A DNA stretch of 64,000 bases from JBGAKG01 sp044224495 (GTDB lineage Bacteria; Myxococcota_A; Polyangia; Polyangiales; Polyangiaceae), in assembly GCA_044224495.1 (NCBI GenBank), contig JBGAKG010000003.1, positions 372,001 through 436,000 on the forward strand, written 5' to 3'. The notes beneath the pieces are model-generated. The model made no database searches, was not told the origin of the DNA, and saw only the letters and a list, made by a program, of their open reading frames with translations. Shown piece by piece: positions 1-7,130 of the stretch; the first letter of the stretch is position 1; the number at the start of each line of letters is the position of its first letter. A program made the translations under genes and the position numbers.

Positions 1-44
1 TCAAGTGCACCACCGGCTCCATCGCGCTCAACGCGCCGCAGTGA
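1..44 (+). CDS. 3' end of an unidentified gene (partial)
   Basis: The first 44 bases read in one frame as the last 13 codons of a gene (ending SIALNAPQ, then TGA at 42-44). Only 7 bases separate this stop from the next start, so the two are probably co-transcribed. The fragment is too short to assign a family, and whether the frame is truly coding is inferred from the tight spacing. Confidence 0.45.
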   Translation, partial: KCTTGSIALNAPQ

Positions 45-51
45 GGGCGCC

Positions 52-1044
52 GTGACCGACGAAGAGGACGAGGAGACGCGCAAGCACCCGGTCTCGAACC
101 GCTCGCCCTTCGCGGTGGGCACCGTCCTGCAGAAGCGCTACCAGATCGAAGGGTTCCTCGGCACGGGCGGGATGAGCGTCGTCTACATGGCGCGTCACGT
201 CGCGATGAACCGCCAGGTCGCGATCAAGGTCCCGACCACGGCCTCGTCACCGCGCGAACGCGCGCGCTTCCTGCGCGAGGGGCGCGCCGCCGCCGCGATC
301 CAGCACCCCAACGTCTGCCGCGTCTACGATCTGGGCGAGCACGACGGGCGCTCGTTCCTCGTCATGGAGTACCTCGAGGGGCGGAGCCTCCTCGATTGGA
401 TGATCGAGCAGGAGACGATCGAGCACGACGAAGCCGTCGCGATCGCGCTCCAGCTCCTCGCCGGCCTCGGCGCCGCGCACGCGGTCGGCTTCCTCCACCG
501 CGACGTGAAGCCCGCCAACGTCATCCTCGTCGGCGAGCCCCCGCGCGCGAAGCTGCTCGACTTCGGGCTCGCGAAGCCGATCACCGCGCGCCCGCGCGAG
601 GCGAACCTCACCGCGACGGGCATCACCGTCGGCACGCGCCCGTACATGGCCCCGGAGCAGCTGAGCGGGCGCCGCGATCTCGACGTGCGCTGCGACGTCT
701 ACGCCGCCGGCGCGGTGCTGTTCCACATGCTCGGCGGGAAGCTCCCGTTCGAAGGGGACGGCCTGTCGCTCGCGCTCGCGATCGCGTCCGGCTCGCACCG
801 GGATCTCGGCGACCTCGCGCCCAACCTGCCCGAGGCGCTCGTCTCCGCCGTCCACCGCGCCATCTCCGTCCGGCGCGAGGATCGGTTCGCGAGCGCGAAC
901 GCGTTCGCGACCGCGCTCCGCTCGGCGATGAAGCCGATGGACGCGGCCGACACCGAGGTCGTCGGCGACGCCGGCATGAAGAAGCTCATCGCGCAGGCCG
1001 AAGAGGCGGCGCGGAAGCGGCGCGCCGACCGCGCCCGCCGCTGA
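52..1044 (+). CDS. Ser/Thr protein kinase, soluble
   Basis: Hanks-type Ser/Thr kinase that would phosphorylate cytoplasmic proteins. About 25 polar residues precede a full catalytic domain: glycine loop GTGG near residue 38, ATP-binding Lys59 in VAIK, catalytic HRDVKPAN at 149-156, DFG at 170-172 and APE at 200-202. All catalytic residues are present, and the RD motif suggests activation by loop phosphorylation. The C-terminus is a short charged helix (KKLIAQAEEAARKRRADRARR-like) with no membrane span and no sensor domain, unlike the PknB type. At 330 aa it is little more than a bare kinase. The GTG start at 52 lies just after the previous stop. The substrate is unknown. It converges with the ATPase gene that ends at 1051. 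Confidence 0.93.
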   Translation: MTDEEDEETRKHPVSNRSPFAVGTVLQKRYQIEGFLGTGGMSVVYMARHVAMNRQVAIKVPTTASSPRERARFLREGRAAAAIQHPNVCRVYDLGEHDGRSFLVMEYLEGRSLLDWMIEQETIEHDEAVAIALQLLAGLGAAHAVGFLHRDVKPANVILVGEPPRAKLLDFGLAKPITARPREANLTATGITVGTRPYMAPEQLSGRRDLDVRCDVYAAGAVLFHMLGGKLPFEGDGLSLALAIASGSHRDLGDLAPNLPEALVSAVHRAISVRREDRFASANAFATALRSAMKPMDAADTEVVGDAGMKKLIAQAEEAARKRRADRARR

Positions 1045-1050
1045 CGAGCG

Positions 1051-2352
1051 TCAGCGGACGACCTCGGCGAGCAGCCGCACCGTCTCGTCGAAGGCGACGC
1101 GGTCCTTCGGGTCCTGGCGGAGGAGCGCCTCGATCCGGGGCATGCGCGCGATCGCGTCGTCGAGCTCTTTGTCGCTCCCCTTCGCGTACGCGCCGAGCGC
1201 GATGAGATCGCGCTTGGCCTCGTACGCACCGAGCAGCGCGCGCAGCCGACGCGCGGCGAGCTTGTGCGGCTCGGTCGCGACGGCGTCCATCACGCGCGAG
1301 AGCGAGACCGTGACGTCCACGGCCGGGTAGCGCCCGCGCGCGGCGATCGCGCGATCCATCACCACGTGTCCGTCGAGGACGCCGCGGACCTCGTCGGCGA
1401 TCGGCTCGTCCATGTCGCCGCCTTCGACGAGAACCGTGTAGATTGCAGTGATCGAGCCGCGCTCGCCCTGACCCGAGCGCTCGAGCAGGCGCGGGAGCAT
1501 CGCGAACACGCTCGGCGGGTAGCCGCGGCGGGCCGGGGGCTCGCCGGCGGCGAGACCGACCTCGCGCTGCGCGCGCGCGAAGCGCGTCACGGAGTCGACG
1601 AGCAACATCACGCGCTTGCCCTGGTCGCGGAAGTACTCCGCGTAGGCCGTCGCCACTTGGGCCGCACGCAGGCGCTCCAGCGCGGCGACGTCGCTCGTGG
1701 CGACGACGACGACGCTCCGCGCGCGCCCTTCGGGGCCGAGCGCGTGGTCGAGGAACTCGCTCACCTCGCGTCCGCGCTCGCCGACGAGCGCGACGACGAC
1801 GACGTCGGCGTCGACCCCGCGCGCGATCGCACCGAGGAGCGTGCTCTTCCCCACGCCGGAGCCCGCGAAGAGGCCGACGCGTTGCCCCTCACCGAGCGTG
1901 AGCAGCCCGTCCAGCACGCGCACTCCCGTCGCGATCGGGCGATCGACGGGGCGCCGCGCGAGGGCGAGCGGTGGATCGCGATCGACCGGGACGGAGACCC
2001 CGTTCACGAGCTCTCCGCGCCCGTCGATCGGTCGGCCCAAGCCATCCACGACGCGCCCGAGCAGGCCGTCGCTCGCGCGCACGACGAACGGACCGCCCGT
2101 CCCTTCCACGGGATCGTCGGGCCCGACGCCGGTGAGCGCGCCGAGCGGCATCGCGACCGCTTCGCCCTCGACGAAGCCGACGATCTCGCACGGCAACGGC
2201 TCGCCGCGCCGGCGCACGAGCACGACGTCCCCCACGCGCACGCCCGGCAGCACGCAGCGGAGCGCCAGCCCCGTCACCGCGCGGACGCGACCGGTGGGCC
2301 GGAGCGCGGGAGTCGCCGCGAGGCGCGCGCGCAGCGCCTCTTCGTCCATCAC
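1051..2352 (-). CDS. FliI/SctN-family secretion ATPase
   Basis: P-loop ATPase of the flagellar/type III secretion family (FliI, YscN/SctN), related to F1-beta, which normally unfolds export substrates at the inner face of the apparatus. A beta-barrel-like N-terminal part (about 1-90) leads to Walker A GSGVGKST at 164-171, the GERG motif at 191-194 (catalytic Glu192) and the Walker B Asp253 in LLVDS, followed by a DMDEPIADE-like segment and the helical C-terminal domain. At 433 aa it is full length. The start (ATG) overlaps the dnaJ stop by 4 bp, so DnaJ and the ATPase should be translated together. No other flagellar or injectisome gene is in the window, so FliI versus SctN cannot be settled and a role outside secretion is possible. 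Confidence 0.9.
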   Translation of the reverse strand: MMDEEALRARLAATPALRPTGRVRAVTGLALRCVLPGVRVGDVVLVRRRGEPLPCEIVGFVEGEAVAMPLGALTGVGPDDPVEGTGGPFVVRASDGLLGRVVDGLGRPIDGRGELVNGVSVPVDRDPPLALARRPVDRPIATGVRVLDGLLTLGEGQRVGLFAGSGVGKSTLLGAIARGVDADVVVVALVGERGREVSEFLDHALGPEGRARSVVVVATSDVAALERLRAAQVATAYAEYFRDQGKRVMLLVDSVTRFARAQREVGLAAGEPPARRGYPPSVFAMLPRLLERSGQGERGSITAIYTVLVEGGDMDEPIADEVRGVLDGHVVMDRAIAARGRYPAVDVTVSLSRVMDAVATEPHKLAARRLRALLGAYEAKRDLIALGAYAKGSDKELDDAIARMPRIEALLRQDPKDRVAFDETVRLLAEVVR

Positions 2353-3506
2353 TCCGCGACGGCGCGATCGGCGCCCGGCTTGTCGCTCGCCTTCGCCAGC
2401 TCGCCCTCGAGCTCGCGCAGGAGCTCCTTCGCGCGACCGGTGAGCTCGGTGGGCACGGCGACCTGCACGACGACGAGGAGCGAGCCGCGCCCACGCCCGT
2501 CGAGACGCGGCACCCCGCGCCCCTTCAGCGTGAAGACGTGGTTCGGCTGCGTTCCCGGAGGGACCTCGAGCGTGAGCGTCGCGGTCGCCTCTTTACCGTC
2601 CTTCTCCTTGCCGTCTTTACCCGCCACGGGCTCGAGCGTCGGCACCGAGACTTCCTTGCCGAGCGCCACGTCGACCATGGAGAGCTGGACGCGGGTCACG
2701 AGATCGACGCCATCGCGCTCGAAGCGCGGATCCTCCTCCACGTCGATCTCGACGTAGAGATCGCCGGGCCCGTTCGGCCCCGGGAGCCCCTGCCCCGGCA
2801 CGCGCAGCCGCTGGCCACCGTCGATCCCGGCCGGGAACGTCACCGTCACCGTCTTCGGCTTCGCGACCACGCCTTCGCCGCTGCAGACCTTGCAGCGGTT
2901 CTTGATCGCGACGCCGCGACCGCCGCAGCGCGCGCACGGCGCCGTGAACATGACGAACCCGCGTGCGTTCGACACCTGACCGGTGCCGCGGCAGCCGCTG
3001 CAGGTCTCGGGCTTCGTTCCCTTCGCGGCGCCGGAGCCCTCGCACTCGTCGCAGCGCGCGGGCATCTGGACGGTCACCTCGCGCTTGCAGCCGAAGCATG
3101 CCTCCCGCAGGGACAACCGGGCCTGCATCTGGAGGTCGCCGCCGCGGCGCTGACCGCGCCCCGCGAAGCCCCCGAACCCACCCGAGAACATCTCGGTGAA
3201 GATGTCCTGCATGTGGGCGAACATGTCGCCGACGCCCCCGAACGGGTTGCCCCCGCCCATGCTCCCGTCCAGCCCAGCGTGCCCGAAGCGGTCGTAGATC
3301 TCGCGCTTCTGCTCGTCCGAGAGGACCTGGTAGGCCTCGTTCACTTCCTTGAACTTCGACTCGGCCGAGGTGTCCCCGGGGTTGCGGTCGGGGTGGTGCT
3401 TCAGCGCCTCGCGCTTGTAGGCCTTGCGCACCTCGTCCCCCGCTGCATCTCGGGCGAGCCCGAGGACCTCGTAGTAGCAGCGTTTTTCGGCGCGTTCTTG
3501 GGACAT
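2349..3506 (-). CDS. dnaJ: DnaJ-type Hsp40 co-chaperone
   Basis: Co-chaperone that delivers clients to DnaK and stimulates its ATPase. The order is classical (type A): J domain at about 10-75 with HPD at 38-40; a Gly/Phe-rich stretch (GGGNPFGG, FSGGFGG); four zinc-binding CxxCxGxG repeats (CDECEGSG, CSGCRGTG, CARCGGRG, CKVCSGEG); and the C-terminal substrate-binding domains with a KDGKEKDGKE-like Lys/Asp insert. The length of 385 aa is normal. No dnaK or grpE lies nearby, and instead the secretion-type ATPase follows with a 4-bp overlap. It may be a second DnaJ dedicated to that ATPase's substrates rather than the housekeeping copy. That is inference from the pairing. Confidence 0.93.
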   Translation of the reverse strand: MSQERAEKRCYYEVLGLARDAAGDEVRKAYKREALKHHPDRNPGDTSAESKFKEVNEAYQVLSDEQKREIYDRFGHAGLDGSMGGGNPFGGVGDMFAHMQDIFTEMFSGGFGGFAGRGQRRGGDLQMQARLSLREACFGCKREVTVQMPARCDECEGSGAAKGTKPETCSGCRGTGQVSNARGFVMFTAPCARCGGRGVAIKNRCKVCSGEGVVAKPKTVTVTFPAGIDGGQRLRVPGQGLPGPNGPGDLYVEIDVEEDPRFERDGVDLVTRVQLSMVDVALGKEVSVPTLEPVAGKDGKEKDGKEATATLTLEVPPGTQPNHVFTLKGRGVPRLDGRGRGSLLVVVQVAVPTELTGRAKELLRELEGELAKASDKPGADRAVAE

Positions 3507-3541
3507 GAAAGGAAACCCTCAGCAGGGTCCACCGGCCGCTA

Positions 3542-3557
3542 GGCAACGTAAGTTACC
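3542..3557. promoter_or_regulatory. Imperfect inverted repeat upstream of dnaJ
   Basis: In the 62 bp between the coiled-coil gene and dnaJ, GGCAAC and GTTACC flank the 4-base spacer GTAA, matching in five of six pairs. It sits 36-51 bases before the dnaJ start, in a plausible operator position. I see no CIRCE-type 9-9-9 repeat and no clear heat-shock promoter, so the function is uncertain. Confidence 0.2.
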
Positions 3558-3568
3558 GATGCGCCGTG

Positions 3569-5215
3569 TCAATGCGGGGATCGGGCCCGAAGCTGGGCAA
3601 GAAGCACCGCCTGGCGCTCCAGCTCGGCCCGGGCGAGGCGGAGCTCCTCCCCGCTCTCCGCACGGACCCGCGCCGCGTGCTCTTGGGCGAGCGCTTGGCG
3701 CAGGGCGTCGAGCTCGGTCATGGCGCCCGCACCCCCGGCGTCCCGCGGACCGGCGGCGGCAGGCCCTGCCTCGCGCTGCGAGAGCTCGCTGATGCGCCAG
3801 CGCGCCGCTTCGAGCTCGCTCTTGAGCTCCGCGCACGTGCGCGCGAGCCCATCGAGGCGGCGCCGGAGCTCGTCGGCTTCGCCGTTCGGCGCGGCGGAGC
3901 TGGAGGCGGTCGGCGCATCTTCCCAGCCGGCGAGGAGCTCCCGAACGAGGCGCTCGCGGCGGTGCACCTCGGCCTCGAGCTCGGCGATCGCTTCGCCGCG
4001 CTCGCGGAGCTTCTCCTCCAACGCGACGAGCTCGACCTCGTGGGCGTGCTGATGGCTCGCGACGGTGGCGAGCTCTTGCTCGAGGCGCTGCATCATGCGC
4101 GGATCGACGCGCGTCTCGGTCGCGGCGGCGAGCTCGTTGCGGAGCGACACCACCTGGTCCGCGCTCTCGCGCAGGGCATCCGTGCTCTCGCGAAGGGCGT
4201 CCTCGGTCGCGCCGAGGCGCTCGCGCAGCGCCAGGATCGTCTGCTCGGCGAGCCGGATGCCGTCTTCCAGCGCGGTGATGCGCTCGGCCGCACCGGCCGG
4301 TACCGACTGCGCCGTCGCCGCCGCCGCGCTGAGCTCGGCAGCGAGCCGCTCGCGGAGCCGCCGCTCCTGATCGAGCTCGGTGAGCAGGCGCTCGGCGCGG
4401 TCGCGCTCGATGGCGAGGGCCTCGCGAAGCCGACGCGCCTCTTCCGCGTCGCGCGCGGCATCGCTCCGAACGGAGCGGAGCTCCTCGACCTGCGACGCCA
4501 GCATGTCCGCGCGGAGCTGCGCCTCGGCCAGCGCCGCGACGGTGGCCGGATCGGGCTCGGCAGGAGCGGCCTCCCCGTCGGCCGGGAGCTGCACGATCGC
4601 ATAGCGCTCGAGGTCGACGCCGCCGGAGGAGGCGACCGCGACCCACACCTCGGGCGCGCCGGGGGCGCCGGCCAGGTCGGTGTGGACGGAGACGCCGTCG
4701 TCGATCTCGCTCTCGCCCACCTCGGCGAACGCGACGCCGCCGAACGGCACGCGCGCGATCATCCGCACCTCGCTCCACTGGAGCGACAGGAGATCGTAGA
4801 GCTCGTAGTAGCCGAAGCCCGCTCCAGGTGAGGCGGGTGCGCCGGTCACCTCGGGGTTGGCAGCGGCGACGAGGGCGACGCCGTCCGCGCCGAGCACGCG
4901 CCGCAAACGCACGACGAGGGCGGACGCATCGGGCACGGCGCCGAGATCGGGGACGAACGCGACGTCGAACGCACCGTCCCGCACCTCGAAGTCCCCGTCG
5001 GGGAGGGTGCGAATGGAGACGTTGCGGGTCGCGCTCGTCGGCGCGGAGCGGAGCGCGCGCTCCGGCTCGGGATCGTAGACGTGGACTACGCGGGCCCCGA
5101 GCTCGACGAGGGAGGGCGCGAGGTTGGCGTCGCCGACGACGACGACGCGGCGCCCCGCGACGAGACTTTCGGCATAAGCGAGGAGGGCGGACGCGTCGTG
5201 ACGAGAGGCGGTCAT
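3569..5215 (-). CDS. Methyltransferase-like domain fused to a long coiled coil
   Basis: The first ~190 residues resemble a class I Rossmann methyltransferase fold: VVVVGDANLAP near residue 25, an acidic VHVYDPEPE strand end, FDVAFVPDLG in the motif IV position, then LRRVLGADGVALVAAANPE. The usual GxGxG loop is weak, so it may be catalytically inactive. From about residue 225 to 540 the chain is almost uninterrupted heptad-like Glu/Arg/Leu/Ala sequence, predicted as a very long coiled coil (about 300 residues). There is no signal peptide or membrane span. Such fusions could tether or measure length, as in chain-length regulators of polysaccharide synthesis, but nothing nearby proves that. It lies upstream of dnaJ on the same strand. 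Confidence 0.75.
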   Translation of the reverse strand: MTASRHDASALLAYAESLVAGRRVVVVGDANLAPSLVELGARVVHVYDPEPERALRSAPTSATRNVSIRTLPDGDFEVRDGAFDVAFVPDLGAVPDASALVVRLRRVLGADGVALVAAANPEVTGAPASPGAGFGYYELYDLLSLQWSEVRMIARVPFGGVAFAEVGESEIDDGVSVHTDLAGAPGAPEVWVAVASSGGVDLERYAIVQLPADGEAAPAEPDPATVAALAEAQLRADMLASQVEELRSVRSDAARDAEEARRLREALAIERDRAERLLTELDQERRLRERLAAELSAAAATAQSVPAGAAERITALEDGIRLAEQTILALRERLGATEDALRESTDALRESADQVVSLRNELAAATETRVDPRMMQRLEQELATVASHQHAHEVELVALEEKLRERGEAIAELEAEVHRRERLVRELLAGWEDAPTASSSAAPNGEADELRRRLDGLARTCAELKSELEAARWRISELSQREAGPAAAGPRDAGGAGAMTELDALRQALAQEHAARVRAESGEELRLARAELERQAVLLAQLRARSPH

Positions 5216-5255
5216 GGGATCGGGAGGGCTCGGTGGTCGAGACCCGCGGCGCAGG

Positions 5256-7076
5256 TTACCCCGCGGCGGGGGCCACGTCGACGGGCGCGAGGCGCCGCTC
5301 TCGCCCGGACCACGGGGCCGCGGTTGCGCTCGCGACCACCGTGCGGCGATCGCGGAGGACGTCCGCCAGCTCTTCCACGAGCCCGACGGCTGCCCCCGCC
5401 AAGGGGAGGCGCGGCCAGAGGGCGTAGACGCGCTCCTCGGGGCGGCGCCCGGTCACCGGGCGCGAAACGTCCTTCAGCTCCGCGGCGAGCTTGGCCGACG
5501 CCGCGGAGTCGTCGAGCACGCGCACGAGCACGCCGTAGCGCGGGGCGGGCGCGCCGTCCGACTCCTCCCATGCGACGCCGAGCTCGATCCCGACGAGACC
5601 GGGCATCGCGAGCGGCGGCACGGTGAGGAGCCGCACTTCGTCCGGCGCCGCCGCGCCGCGCGGCACGTGCGCCATCGTCGAGACGGGGGCCGTCTTCGCG
5701 AGCGCTCCCTGGCACCGGCGCAGGAGCTGCGCCGTGCGGGCGACCGTCGCCCCGAGTTGGCTCTCGGTCCCGGTGAAGAAGAGCGGGACGAGCAGCGAAG
5801 CGTCGAGCACGACCAGCCACGCCGCGTCCGCGCGGAGGTGCCGCACGAACCACGCCGCGAGCACGACGCCGAGGACCGCGAGACCGAGGAAGCGGGCACC
5901 GCGCGCGCGCGTGCCGTCGAACGGGCTCGGCGCACCGGGGACGAGCGCGTCGGGCGCCGCCGCGGTCCACGCGCCGGGCGCGAGGATGCGCGCGCGGCGC
6001 GGGCGAACGCGGACCGCCGTCAGGACGAGCGCGCCCGCGAGCAGCACGCCCGCGACGAGGTGCTTCTCGGCGAGCTCGGCCCAGAGCGTCGCTCCGAACG
6101 CGAGCGCGGCGGCGAACGGGGCGACCGCGAGCGGGAGCGGCGCGAGCGGACGAAGCTCCGCCCCGCGCGCGCGGGTGGCGAGCGCCGTCGCCTTCGCGCG
6201 GAGGAGCGCGAGGAGCCCCAGCGCAGCGAGCGCGCACCCGGCGAAGATCAACGTCGTGTCGTGCGTCCGCGCCGGAGCGACCGCGGGCGGCGGGGCCTGG
6301 AGCGAAGGCGCGTCGAGCGCGCTGAGCGCCTTGCGGTCGACGCGAATCTTGAACGTCGCCGCTTCCCCGCGGCCGACGTGGGGACGAACGAGCTCGAGCT
6401 CGTCGCGATCGGCCTTGCGGCGGAGCGTGCTCAGGATCGCGTCGTTCGCGGCACCGTCGGACTTGGCCTGCGGCTCCGTCGGCGCCGACGGGAGATCGAA
6501 CACGATCCGCATGCCGTCGACGCCTTCGCGCTGCGCCGGCGCGCGGAACGAGAGCTCGAGGAACGCGCCGTCGGAGCGGAGGTCGGTCATCGCATCGGCG
6601 GCGATCGCAGGGGCGGAGCGTGCAGCCTGCGTGGCGCGGACGATGAACGTGTAGTTTCCACGCTTCAGGCCCTTCGCGTCGTCGACGGTGAGGTGGAGCT
6701 TGCCCTTGTCGTCCTGCACGACGAAGAGCGGGAGGCTCGCGCCGTCCTCGAACGTGACGGTCCCCTGCGGCTCGAACGCGAGGCCGCTCCCCGCCTCGAG
6801 CTCGACCGCGCGGAGCGTTCCTGCGACGACGCGGTAGGCGAGGTGGAGCTCGGCGGACAGCTTGGCGTCGCGATCGACCGTGACGCGAACGTCCACGCCG
6901 GCCGCGTGGACCTCTTGCCAGAGCGAGCCGCCCTTCGGCGCCGGGTCGGCCTTGGCCTCTTCCCGCGCGCCGGGTGGCTTCGTGGCCGCGTGCCCGAGCC
7001 GCGCGAGCGCCAGGAAGGCGAGGAACGAGAGGAACAGGGCCAACCAGGTGGGCTGCCGTGTGCGCATATCCGACAT
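5256..7076 (-). CDS. Multi-span membrane protein of unknown function
   Basis: A 606-aa protein I do not recognise. An N-terminal hydrophobic segment (about 10-31, ending LGHAATKPPG) is a signal peptide or anchor. Residues ~50-270 form an exported beta-rich region (VDVRVTVDRDAKLSAELHLAYRV-like strands). Then come about five membrane helices near 278-297, 320-338, 341-360, 396-415 and 418-437, and a soluble C-terminal region (~450-606) that would be cytoplasmic. The exported-domain/helix-bundle/cytoplasmic-tail layout recalls DUF2207-type predicted membrane proteins, but I cannot confirm that family by eye. It lies between a lipoprotein gene and the coiled-coil gene on the same strand, 40 bp from the latter. 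Confidence 0.75.
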   Translation of the reverse strand: MSDMRTRQPTWLALFLSFLAFLALARLGHAATKPPGAREEAKADPAPKGGSLWQEVHAAGVDVRVTVDRDAKLSAELHLAYRVVAGTLRAVELEAGSGLAFEPQGTVTFEDGASLPLFVVQDDKGKLHLTVDDAKGLKRGNYTFIVRATQAARSAPAIAADAMTDLRSDGAFLELSFRAPAQREGVDGMRIVFDLPSAPTEPQAKSDGAANDAILSTLRRKADRDELELVRPHVGRGEAATFKIRVDRKALSALDAPSLQAPPPAVAPARTHDTTLIFAGCALAALGLLALLRAKATALATRARGAELRPLAPLPLAVAPFAAALAFGATLWAELAEKHLVAGVLLAGALVLTAVRVRPRRARILAPGAWTAAAPDALVPGAPSPFDGTRARGARFLGLAVLGVVLAAWFVRHLRADAAWLVVLDASLLVPLFFTGTESQLGATVARTAQLLRRCQGALAKTAPVSTMAHVPRGAAAPDEVRLLTVPPLAMPGLVGIELGVAWEESDGAPAPRYGVLVRVLDDSAASAKLAAELKDVSRPVTGRRPEERVYALWPRLPLAGAAVGLVEELADVLRDRRTVVASATAAPWSGRERRLAPVDVAPAAG

Positions 7077-7110
7077 GTACGCACACAGCCCCGGAGGGCC
7101 AAGAACTCGG

Positions 7111-7128
7111 CGATCCCGATCGGGATCG
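7111..7128. repeat. 18-bp perfect palindrome
   Basis: CGATCCCGATCGGGATCG equals its own reverse complement. It lies three bases past the stop codon of the 678-aa lipoprotein gene and 35 bases before the start of the next minus-strand gene. As RNA it would form a tight stem with almost no loop and no U-tract, so it is a poor intrinsic terminator. A dimeric protein-binding site is as likely. Confidence 0.5.
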
Positions 7129-7130
7129 GG

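Noticed and set aside
3507..3568. CIRCE or sigma32 heat-shock element before dnaJ
   Set aside because: Only an imperfect 6-4-6 repeat is present; no 9-9-9 CIRCE or CTTGAA/CCCCAT boxes.
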